Under the pieces are notes generated by a model. That model did no database searches. It was not told the DNA's origin and saw only the letters and a list, made by a program, of their open reading frames with translations. This document shows, in pieces, positions 6,797 to 13,991 of a DNA stretch of 64,000 nucleotides. The stretch's first letter is position 1. Each line of letters starts with the position of its first letter. The translations under genes were made by a program, and so were the position numbers. The stretch is taken from assembly GCA_015061115.1 (NCBI GenBank), contig SUXE01000005.1:173069-237068 (forward strand), read 5' to 3'. Source of the stretch: Bacteroidales bacterium (GTDB taxonomy: Bacteria; Bacteroidota; Bacteroidia; Bacteroidales; Paludibacteraceae).

Positions 6797-7267
6797 CTAT
6801 CTGTTTGGGCTTTGGTATTTCAGCCATTTCTTCAGGCGGTTGGCGTATTCGGGCATCACATAGAAGTCCGTCTCTCCCGCCTGCAGGTCAGCCAGGCGTT
6901 TCTCCGCCTTTTCCACCGACTCCAGCCATTCTGTCCGGTTGTAGCCGAACAGGTCCCATTGTGGGAGATTGTTTTTGAGCCTTGTGATCTTAGCCTTTTG
7001 AGCCTTTATGAGGTTGGACCGCTTCCACTCTATATATTCCTCGGTGGTCAGCATGTCGGTCCTGCCGATAAAGCACCTGACGACACGGCGCGGGTTGTCG
7101 ACTTTGACATGAGCCGCCAAATACTGGAAATACCACTGCCACCGCATCACCATGTCAAATGACAAACCCCGACGGTAATAGACCACGTCTTCCACATGGC
7201 ACCCGTTGGCTTCGCTGATCGTGATTTTGGCGACAAACTCAATCCTGTCGATCTCGAATTTTTCCAT
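6797..7267 (-). CDS. Hypothetical protein, 156 aa
   Basis: I do not recognise this protein. It starts at ATG 7267, 17 nt after the stop of the gene at 7285-7656. The sequence has an N-terminal beta-like portion (MEKFEIDRIEFVAKITISE), a tryptophan/tyrosine-rich middle (MRWQWYFQYLAAHVKV) and a basic helical C-terminal half with KAKITRLKNNLPQWDLFGYN. No signal peptide or membrane segment. It is the second gene of the operon from promoter 7728-7759, ending at terminator 6722-6760. Confidence 0.65.
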   Translation of the reverse strand: MEKFEIDRIEFVAKITISEANGCHVEDVVYYRRGLSFDMVMRWQWYFQYLAAHVKVDNPRRVVRCFIGRTDMLTTEEYIEWKRSNLIKAQKAKITRLKNNLPQWDLFGYNRTEWLESVEKAEKRLADLQAGETDFYVMPEYANRLKKWLKYQSPNR

Positions 7268-7284
7268 ATTTTTGAAATGTATTG

Positions 7285-7656
7285 TTATTTGTTGGGTTCA
7301 TTCGCCCAGCTCATCGCCTGGTCATAGTAGTCGCTTCTGATGAACAGCATGTCGCCTCTGCCGTCCCCCCACCAGTTGGAGCAGTGTGTGAACAGCCTGC
7401 CCGTCCTTGAGGGGCAGAGTTTGCCGTACATTCCCCTGAACATTGCGGACACCTGCCTTCCGCTGAAGTTTCCCGCCATCTTGGCGTCGTTCGTGCAGAA
7501 GCCGATGGACATGACGGTCTCCACGTTCCCGTTTTCGTCAAGGAACTCCATCGAGCCGTCCCCCCACTCCCCGAATCTGAGGGTGTCCTTCAGAAGCTGT
7601 CTCTGGTTTTCGTTGAGTTTGCCGATCTCGCAGGCAAACAGGTCTTTTGTCTCCAT
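7285..7656 (-). CDS. Hypothetical protein, 123 aa
   Basis: I do not recognise this protein. ATG 7656 follows the conserved leader of the promoter family (GTTTGTTGTTTTACTTTATTTTA). The product is acidic with repeated GD/WGDG phrases (FGEWGDGSMEFLDENGN, SNWWGDGRGDMLFI) and no membrane segment. First gene of a two-gene leftward operon from promoter 7728-7759. The leader frame from the possible ATG at the transcription start is not in phase here, unlike three other genes of the family, which argues that the leader is not a conserved coding extension. Confidence 0.65.
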   Translation of the reverse strand: METKDLFACEIGKLNENQRQLLKDTLRFGEWGDGSMEFLDENGNVETVMSIGFCTNDAKMAGNFSGRQVSAMFRGMYGKLCPSRTGRLFTHCSNWWGDGRGDMLFIRSDYYDQAMSWANEPNK

Positions 7657-7727
7657 AGTGATAAAATAAAGTAAAACAACAAACTAAATCGGGAAATCGG
7701 GTTTGCGATCACCCTCATTTCCATATA

Positions 7728-7759
7728 CAAATATACTAAAATTTTGCGTAACTTGCAAA
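7728..7759 (-). promoter_or_regulatory. Leftward promoter, copy 6 of 8
   Basis: TTTG (7756-7759) and TATATTTG (7728-7735) on the minus strand, 20 nt apart, with the conserved leader to ATG 7656. Confidence 0.9.
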
Positions 7760-7781
7760 TAATCAGCAACTTGTTTTTTAT

Positions 7782-7902
7782 AAAAAAGGAGCGCGGACTT
7801 CCCAGCCCTACGCCCCGAAAAAAAAGGATTGAAATATATTCAGACTATTGTTCAGACCCCTTCAAGGAGAAGGGCGGAAGTGAGGGCGTACCCCCTCAAA
7901 TC
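7782..7902 (-). ncRNA. Small RNA candidate from promoter copy 7
   Basis: Promoter copy 7 would start RNA near 7902. There is no usable frame before a hairpin made by GGGGCG (complement of 7811-7816) and CGCTCC (complement of 7788-7793), followed by UUUUUU (7782-7787). Length about 120 nt. The 5' end carries a G-rich version of the family leader (GAGGGGGTAC). Confidence 0.5.
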
Positions 7903-7908
7903 CATATA

Positions 7909-7940
7909 CAAATATACTAAAATTCGGTGTAACTTGCAAA
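7909..7940 (-). promoter_or_regulatory. Leftward promoter, copy 7 of 8
   Basis: TTTG (7937-7940) and TATATTTG (7909-7916) on the minus strand, 20 nt apart. Nearly identical to copy 8 over more than 60 bp; no gene follows. Confidence 0.85.
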
Positions 7941-8107
7941 CAATCAGCGAGTTATTTTACAAAAAAGGAAGGGTAGCGGCGAAAAAAAGAGGGGTCGGGC
8001 GCCCTCCCTTGAAGAAAAAAGTGTATTTTTGCAAAAGGTTTATTATAAGGTTAAAGTTTAATGATACGGAGAACGCCCCCAAGCCCTGCGAAGGGAGTGG
8101 GGGGCGT

Positions 8108-8212
8108 AAAAAAAAGGCACCTATCTGTCGCAGACGGATGCCCGATGTCATATTAGTAACTTAGTAACTTGATAATGGGTTAGGAAGGGAGGGGTGGAAA
8201 CCCCCTCAGATC
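8108..8212 (-). ncRNA. Small RNA candidate from promoter copy 8
   Basis: Promoter copy 8 would start RNA near 8212. The transcript has no usable frame and ends in a stem formed by GGCATCC-GTCTG and CAGA-GGTGCC (8116-8143, one bulge) followed by eight U residues (8108-8115). Length about 100 nt. A GGGGG-TTTCC-ACCCC hairpin lies at its 5' end. Confidence 0.55.
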
Positions 8213-8218
8213 CATATA

Positions 8219-8250
8219 CAAATATACTAAAATTCGGTGTAACTTGCAAA
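8219..8250 (-). promoter_or_regulatory. Leftward promoter, copy 8 of 8
   Basis: TTTG (8247-8250) and TATATTTG (8219-8226) on the minus strand, 20 nt apart; no gene follows. Confidence 0.85.
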
Positions 8251-8405
8251 CAATCAGCGAATTATTTTAGATGAGAGGGCGAAAAAAACGCGCGTCCGAA
8301 CCCCGACTTTTTCCCCAAGGGGGCAGGCTGTCTCCAGCCTGCGGCGGCTCCAGCCGGGTGGGCGAGGAAATCTTTTCGGAAGACCCCCATTTTGGGGCGT
8401 TTTTT

Positions 8406-8437
8406 TTTGCGTATCTCGTTAAAAAACACTATATTTG
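8406..8437 (+). promoter_or_regulatory. Rightward promoter of the cargo operon
   Basis: TTTG (8406-8409), 20 nt, TATATTTG (8430-8437). It is the only good promoter before the gene at 8698 and is followed at once by a terminator-like hairpin (8468-8502). Confidence 0.8.
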
Positions 8438-8467
8438 TAGGGTAAAATTAAAGTAAAATAACAACGG

Positions 8468-8502
8468 CAGTAGCCCTGCGTGAGTAGCGCTGCTGTTTTT
8501 TT
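8468..8502 (+). terminator. Terminator-like hairpin in a leader; possible attenuator
   Basis: CAGTAGC (8468-8474) pairs with GCTGCTG (8489-8495, one G-U) and seven T follow. It lies only about 25 nt after the predicted transcription start and about 195 nt before the next gene, so it either ends a very short RNA or controls read-through into 8698. Confidence 0.55.
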
Positions 8503-8697
8503 CCGACCGCCTCCGCGCGGAGTGTGCGGAAGGGATGACGGCTTAGGGACATGGAGGACGCCAGGTGGCGGTCGCCCTCGGGGGGACCGGAGCGGAAGCG
8601 GAGTCCGGAATACCCCGACCCGGAGGGGAAGCCCCGAAAGAGAAGGATGGAAATGAAAAAAAATTATGCAGTTTAACTTTAAAGAAAAAAGAATTTT
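8503..8697. other. Long GC-rich leader before 8698
   Basis: No gene is supported. The stretch is GC-rich with CCTCCGCGCGGAG and several CCGGAG/CTCCGG short inverted repeats, then becomes AT-rich with TTTAACTTTAAAG before the ATG at 8698, the usual translation leader of this element. Confidence 0.4.
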
Positions 8698-10533
8698 ATG
8701 GAAAGAAGAAACGGATTCGGGTTCGACGGAGGACAGAACGACTACACAGTGTCCTACACCGAAAGAAAAGACGACGGTACAATAGTAACGACGCAGCGAA
8801 AGATCGACGAGGATCTGAACAAAAAGATAAAGCGCCTTGCGGAAAAGGCGGAGAAGAACGAGCGTTTCACTGTAGCCCAGCTCCAATTCCTGGAGAAACA
8901 CAAGAACGATCAAAAAATAGCACCTGAACTGGAGAGGTTCAACAGGGACTACCTTGCGGAACTGCGCCAGAAAATCAAGGACTACAGGAGGGAGGAGATG
9001 ATGGAGCAGCAGGCGGTGACGGAAAAATGGAGCTCCCTGAAACACGAAAGCATGGACCCTATGACGGCGTTCCTGACAAGCTTCATGACGACATACAGCC
9101 GGAACAGGGAGAGGCTGCTGATGGAGGCGGAGCTTGCGGAGGAGATAATTCTGAAAAAAGAGCTAAAAGAGAAGCGAAACGGCATAGCCGAAATGCTGAA
9201 CGCCATGGAGTTCAAGGAAGGGGACGCCAAGATCTTCCACGTCGAGAACGGAGAGGGGGAGAAGGTTTTCATAGCGAGGGACAAGGCGGAGTGGCTCGCG
9301 CTTGCGAATGACGGAGAGTTCAAAAGGGTCGTCACCGACGAGTACAGCCAGACGTCGCTGTACAGCACGACGCTAGAAGTCCTGAATGGGATGGAGAGGG
9401 AACTGGAGGAGGTTTCGGACAAGAGGAAATACCTGGACGAGAGGCTGGGGGCTCCGGCAGCCCAGAAATGCTACGGCGAGGGCGTGGAAGGAGGCGTCGG
9501 AAAGAGCCAGGAGGAGACCGTAGAGAGGGAAGAGAGGAATGACATACGGGTAAAGGACCTTTGGGAGATAAACAAGGGTCTGGGAGAAATGATAAGGAAG
9601 GTGGACCACGAACCCGGAGAGGGGGAGACGGAGTACTTCACAAGCGTGAGCATAGAGGGAAGGCTTAGCCGGGAGGAAGAAGAGGCGTACAGGGTTCTGG
9701 CGCAGAAGATGGGGTGCGAGAACATGACGAGCGACGGATGGCTGCATGTGTACCAGTTCCCCTACATGCACGCAGGAGCGGACGTATTCGTCGGGAAAGC
9801 GGAAGCCGACCTTGTGAGGAGGATGGGGGTGAACCCCGACACCGTGCTTGTTGAGATAAAGGATGAAGGGCAGAAAGAGACCGTAAGGCAGGGGAAGGAG
9901 AGCGGTGAAGAGGAGGCGAAGGATAAAGCCGTAGAGAAGAGGGAAATGAAGGAGGAGGAAACGAAGAAGGACGAGAGTATAGAGAAAGCCCTCCTGGAAG
10001 AGCACGGCATCGACCCGAGCACGAAAGAGGGGAAGTCTGTGATGGCAAGGCTGCTTGAAGGCGAGAAGGTGACTGTAAGGAGCGAGGACGGCAACCTCAG
10101 CTACGACATAGCGCTAGCCGAAGGAAGGGGTCTGCTGTCGGGCAACCTCACGGTGACGGACAAGGAAAAGCTCAGCGAAGGGGAGAGGGAGACCGCAGGG
10201 AAGCTAGAGGGAAGGCGCCTCGCGCACTACATGGACGGCAGGGAGAGGGTCGGATGGGCTGTTGTCACGGAGGACAACATACCCGACCAGATCAAGGGGC
10301 ACTCTGTTACCACCCAGGAGAAGCAGGCTATGCTAAGGGGCGAGAGCATCGTGATCGACGGATGCACTGAAGGGGCGAAGGAGCCTTACAGCGCGGAGGT
10401 GCACATGAACCTGGAGAAGAGGGGCGAGAGAATCAAGCCTGTAATGAGCGTCAAGCCGAAGAAAAACGAGCCTCAGAGCCAGAAGCAGAAACAGAAGGCT
10501 GGACAGAGCCAGAGACAGGGCATGAGGCAATAA
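8698..10533 (+). CDS. DUF3945-like element protein, 611 aa
   Basis: A long, highly charged, mostly helical protein without signal peptide or membrane segment. Residues about 30-180 look like coiled coil (KKIKRLAEKAEKNERF, LRQKIKDYRREEMMEQQ). A lysine/glutamate-rich linker lies near residues 395-430. The C-terminal part (about 440-590), with VMARLLEGEKVTVRSEDG, two later repeats of a similar strand pattern and a final Gln/Lys-rich tail, resembles the DUF3945-type proteins common in Bacteroidota conjugative elements, but this is a weak match by eye. First gene of the rightward cargo block. Alternative reading: an unnamed structural or DNA-binding element protein. Confidence 0.65.
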   Translation: MERRNGFGFDGGQNDYTVSYTERKDDGTIVTTQRKIDEDLNKKIKRLAEKAEKNERFTVAQLQFLEKHKNDQKIAPELERFNRDYLAELRQKIKDYRREEMMEQQAVTEKWSSLKHESMDPMTAFLTSFMTTYSRNRERLLMEAELAEEIILKKELKEKRNGIAEMLNAMEFKEGDAKIFHVENGEGEKVFIARDKAEWLALANDGEFKRVVTDEYSQTSLYSTTLEVLNGMERELEEVSDKRKYLDERLGAPAAQKCYGEGVEGGVGKSQEETVEREERNDIRVKDLWEINKGLGEMIRKVDHEPGEGETEYFTSVSIEGRLSREEEEAYRVLAQKMGCENMTSDGWLHVYQFPYMHAGADVFVGKAEADLVRRMGVNPDTVLVEIKDEGQKETVRQGKESGEEEAKDKAVEKREMKEEETKKDESIEKALLEEHGIDPSTKEGKSVMARLLEGEKVTVRSEDGNLSYDIALAEGRGLLSGNLTVTDKEKLSEGERETAGKLEGRRLAHYMDGRERVGWAVVTEDNIPDQIKGHSVTTQEKQAMLRGESIVIDGCTEGAKEPYSAEVHMNLEKRGERIKPVMSVKPKKNEPQSQKQKQKAGQSQRQGMRQ

Positions 10534-10575
10534 AAAAAGAATCAAAACAAAAAAAACAATAAAAAACGCAATACT

Positions 10576-11214
10576 ATGTTAAATGAAAAATACCAGTTGG
10601 AGCCACTAAGGGAGTGGTTCCTGAAAGAGAGCCCCAAGGAGGCTGTGCTTGACTTCAAGAAAAGGGTGGAGATCCTGCTTGACAGCCCGGATTCGTTTGT
10701 GGAGCACATCATGGAGAAGGACTTCCTAGAGGCGATGAACAGCGACATGAAGAAGATAGACCGTTCTATCGAGGAGGTGAACAGGATATCCGACTTCATC
10801 ACGCACAATGCTGACGAGGAGGAGGGACTTACCCCGTTCGAGTACCTTCTGAGCACGAAGGACATCATAGGCAAGGAGAGCGTGGACTTCATAAGGAGCC
10901 AGTACCTGTTCTTCGCCGACATGCACGCCATCACCCTGGGAGTGAGACACAACAACCCGGAGGGGGAGTATGAGGCGTTCGTGGAGAAGGTCAAGAGTCT
11001 TCTGAAGGAGACATGCGGAAAGAGGAAGAAGCTATGCGACTACCTCGAGAGCTACGCCACGTTCATGAGCGAGCTGATGCAGGTGGAGGAGGCGAACGAC
11101 AAGTACGCAGCCATCAAGGAGATGGACAGCCACCAGTATGAGAAATTCCTGGAGGAGGGCAAGGACCTTCTGGACATGATGGCGGACAGCAGGGAGGAAG
11201 AAGGGGCGTTCTGA
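10576..11214 (+). CDS. Hypothetical helical protein, 212 aa
   Basis: I do not recognise this protein. It is acidic and almost entirely helical by composition (many E, K, L, D), with no signal peptide. It lies 42 nt after the DUF3945-like gene, probably in the same transcription unit, and is followed by a strong terminator at 11242-11282. A DNA-mimic or partner-binding role would fit the acidity, but nothing in the sequence proves it. Confidence 0.65.
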   Translation: MLNEKYQLEPLREWFLKESPKEAVLDFKKRVEILLDSPDSFVEHIMEKDFLEAMNSDMKKIDRSIEEVNRISDFITHNADEEEGLTPFEYLLSTKDIIGKESVDFIRSQYLFFADMHAITLGVRHNNPEGEYEAFVEKVKSLLKETCGKRKKLCDYLESYATFMSELMQVEEANDKYAAIKEMDSHQYEKFLEEGKDLLDMMADSREEEGAF

Positions 11215-11241
11215 TCCCCGGAAAGAAAATATAAAGCGACA

Positions 11242-11282
11242 GGGGACCCCACGGCGAATCACCGCCGTGGGGTCCCCTTTTT
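11242..11282 (+). terminator. Strong intrinsic terminator
   Basis: Perfect 15-bp stem starting GGGGACCCCACGGCG, 6-nt loop, then TTTTTC. It separates the 8698-11214 unit from the next genes. Confidence 0.9.
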
Positions 11283-11498
11283 CAAGGGAGAAAGAAAATT
11301 TATATCCAAAACGGATATAAAATAAAAGAAAGGGCGAAATGTTAAAAAAACGGAAAAAAGGGAAAATTAAAGGGATAAATATTAGGAAATAAGCGTGAAA
11401 GCGTTTAATTTTGCTCTCGCAAAAAATCCTAGCCGAGACAACTTGGAGGATGAAGGCGTTACAATTAACTTTTACAATTAACTTTAATAAATAAGGCT

Positions 11499-12158
11499 AT
11501 GAGCGAAAAAATGGAGAATACGCAGCCCGCAGAGGAGCAGGCTAAGCAGGAAAAGCAGTGGGAGTCCTACAGCAGAGGCAACAAGACTTACACACTTCTG
11601 ACAAAGACAGAAGGTGTGCAGCATGAGAGAGTTTCCCTTACAGAGGCGATCGACCGCCTGAAGGGTATAATCGAGGACAACGAGAAGAAGATGGACGCCG
11701 CATTCGCCAACGCCCCAGACTGGGCGGCGAGAAGCGAGATGAAGATGAACTCGTTCCGTGTGGACGCCGTTGGGGCTGAGAACACAAGGAAGGAGGTCCG
11801 CACGATGATCAAGGTTCCCTCAACCTTCACAAAGCAGCAGCGCGAGACGCTGAAGGAGTACGCCATGCAGATGGGAGGCTCCTACCAGAACATGAAGGTC
11901 GTGACAAAGCTTCCTGACGGAAGCGAGAAAAAGAGCTTTCCGGCTCAGATTGAGTTCGGCAAGAACACAGCCTATTCAGCCGAGGTGTGCGCCAAGATCC
12001 TGCTTGGAGTTGACCGGGAGCAGATAATCAACGAGATTATGGAGAGGAGCAAGAAGGCTCAGGAGAGACAGCAGGAGAAAAGCCAGCAGACGGCTGAGAA
12101 ACCGCAGGTCGAGGAGCAGAAGCCGCAGCCTAAACAGAAGAAGGGTCCTAAACTCTAA
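11499..12158 (+). CDS. Hypothetical protein with the shared C-terminal element domain, 219 aa
   Basis: No known family is recognised. Residues about 101-183 (FTKQQRETLKEYAMQMGG, then PAQIEFGKNTAYSAEVCAKI and EQIINEIMER) form a domain that is clearly repeated at the C-termini of the next two genes. Here it is preceded by about 100 residues containing a WESYSRGNKTYTLL segment and is followed by a Gln/Lys/Pro-rich tail. It is the smallest carrier of the domain and may be the stand-alone form. ATG 11499 follows a duplicated TTACAATTAACTTT leader. Soluble; no signal peptide. Confidence 0.7.
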   Translation: MSEKMENTQPAEEQAKQEKQWESYSRGNKTYTLLTKTEGVQHERVSLTEAIDRLKGIIEDNEKKMDAAFANAPDWAARSEMKMNSFRVDAVGAENTRKEVRTMIKVPSTFTKQQRETLKEYAMQMGGSYQNMKVVTKLPDGSEKKSFPAQIEFGKNTAYSAEVCAKILLGVDREQIINEIMERSKKAQERQQEKSQQTAEKPQVEEQKPQPKQKKGPKL

Positions 12159-12236
12159 TCGAAGACAATATTTTGAAAATAGGGAGAGGGGGAGTGCAGT
12201 GAGGTCACTCCCTTTCTTTATTTAACTGACACGGCA

Positions 12237-13979
12237 ATGGAAGGACCGAGCAAGAACGAGCTCAGCAGGAGGCTGCTGGATCTTCAGAAGGAGGTAGGAG
12301 CCGAGCACAAAGGCTTTGACAGCATAGAGGCAAGGATAGAGAGGAAGGGAAGGACGGCGGAGGACGAGAGGCTTATCGCCGAATCTTACAGGAACGCCAG
12401 GGACCTGCGCGGCGAGGTCACGGCGGAAATTGGGAAATACCAAAACAACCGGGGCAGGGACGAGGACATAGACACCTACGTCAGGAACCTGGAGAATCTT
12501 GACAGAAAAATGGAAAAATACAGGAGCAAATACAAGAAATACGAGAGCCAGACAAGGATCGAGCCGAGGGACCAGTTCCTTAAGGAGTTCACCGACGCCA
12601 TCATAAAGAGGATGGAGGAGATCAAGGGGTCCGGATCATGGAAGAAAGGGTGGATGGATGTCAGCCCAAAGTGGGAGGAGGCAAGGAGCGTGGACGGCTA
12701 CAGGTACACGGGGGACAACAGCATGAAGCTGAACTTCCTGTCGTGCCTGTGCTACAACACGAACGTATGGGGAACCTTCAACGCCCTCACCTCCCTCAAA
12801 GGGGAGGACGGAAGCAAGGTGTCGGTAAACAAAGGAGCGAAGGCGTGGACGATCCTCAAGCCCTACGATGTCTACATCCTCCCAAAATCCGAGAGGGAGG
12901 GGCATCCCGACCTGAAGACAAGGCTGTCGCAGACCGAATACGACAAGCTTGAAGAGGAGGTGAGGAAGCTGTACAGGAAGACCGTTGACTTCCAGAGCAT
13001 CAAGGTCTTCAACGTGGACCAGACGAACCTGAAGGAGGTGAACCCGTCGCTCTACAGCACGTTCGAGACCAAGAAAGAGGCTGAGGAACATGAGATAACG
13101 TACAGATACCAGCCTCTCGACGAACTTGTCAAGAACCAGACATGGGTCTGCAAGATAAGCGAGCTGGCGCAGGACAGGGCGTTCTTCCGCCCGTCCACAA
13201 AGGAGATCGTCGTGCCGACAAGGGGACAGTTCGAGAGACAGCAGGAGTTCTACTCGACCCTGCTGCATGAGATGTCGCACTCGACGGCTCTGGAGACAGG
13301 AAGGGAGATAAAGGGCTCGTTCGGAACACCCGAATATGCGAGGGAGGAGCTTGTTGCGGAACTCTCCGCCGCTTTCTCGGGAAGCAAGCTTGGCATATCG
13401 ACCACGATAGAGCAGGACAACTCCGCGCATTACCTTGACGGATGGCTTGAAGTCCTGCAGAAGGACCCTGATTATCTGAAGACAATCCTTGACGATGTGA
13501 AGCAGGCTACCGCCGTGATCGACGAGCGTCTGAAGCCGTACATGCCAAAGCAGGAGATCGAGGTGTCCGCCGAACAGAAGACAGGTGTTGCGGAGGCAGC
13601 CGTATCGGTTGCCCTGGAGTGCATCAGCAGGTTCAACGAGGTCGCCGACAGCGCGAGTCCGGCTATTTTGCAGGAGGAGAGAAGGGTCAAACTTTCACAG
13701 GACCTAGACGAGGGGCAGAAGAAAGTGATCAGGGACTACACGGAAGCCATGGGAGGCGAATATACCGAGAGGGCGGAGTTCAACAAGCCTTGCGTGAGCT
13801 TCAACAAAGACTCCGTCTTCTCACCTGATGTCTGCGTGAGCATCATCCAGGGCGAGAGCAAGGAGTCCGTCATAACAAAGATAAGCGAGAGGGAGCAGAA
13901 GAAGACGGAAGGGAAGAGGGAGAGCGTTGGAGACTCCCAGAAAAGATCCGTTGAAAGGAAAAAAGGCAAGTCGGTATAA
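12237..13979 (+). CDS. ArdC-like antirestriction protein with zincin domain, 580 aa
   Basis: Residues about 1-100 are coiled coil. Residues about 105-220 (FLKEFTDAIIKRMEEIKGSG, YRYTGDNSMKLNFLSC, GAKAWTILKP) fit the ArdC N-terminal ssDNA-binding domain. Residues about 300-420 fit the zincin-like metallopeptidase domain of polyvalent proteins: HEMSH at 344-348 and the downstream AREELVAEL. Residues about 482-552 are the C-terminal domain shared with both neighbours, then a basic tail. ArdC proteins enter the recipient with conjugating DNA and protect it from restriction; the peptidase may cleave host proteins. It lies 78 nt after one domain-sharing gene and 12 nt before the other. The extra N-terminal coiled coil and C-terminal domain make it longer than the usual ~300 residues. 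Confidence 0.85.
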   Translation: MEGPSKNELSRRLLDLQKEVGAEHKGFDSIEARIERKGRTAEDERLIAESYRNARDLRGEVTAEIGKYQNNRGRDEDIDTYVRNLENLDRKMEKYRSKYKKYESQTRIEPRDQFLKEFTDAIIKRMEEIKGSGSWKKGWMDVSPKWEEARSVDGYRYTGDNSMKLNFLSCLCYNTNVWGTFNALTSLKGEDGSKVSVNKGAKAWTILKPYDVYILPKSEREGHPDLKTRLSQTEYDKLEEEVRKLYRKTVDFQSIKVFNVDQTNLKEVNPSLYSTFETKKEAEEHEITYRYQPLDELVKNQTWVCKISELAQDRAFFRPSTKEIVVPTRGQFERQQEFYSTLLHEMSHSTALETGREIKGSFGTPEYAREELVAELSAAFSGSKLGISTTIEQDNSAHYLDGWLEVLQKDPDYLKTILDDVKQATAVIDERLKPYMPKQEIEVSAEQKTGVAEAAVSVALECISRFNEVADSASPAILQEERRVKLSQDLDEGQKKVIRDYTEAMGGEYTERAEFNKPCVSFNKDSVFSPDVCVSIIQGESKESVITKISEREQKKTEGKRESVGDSQKRSVERKKGKSV

Positions 13980-13991
13980 AAACAGAAGCTT

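Noticed and set aside
8419..9045. 208-codon leftward frame before and inside the gene at 8698
   Set aside because: Overlaps the coding region in antisense and covers the leader and attenuator; no sensible product.
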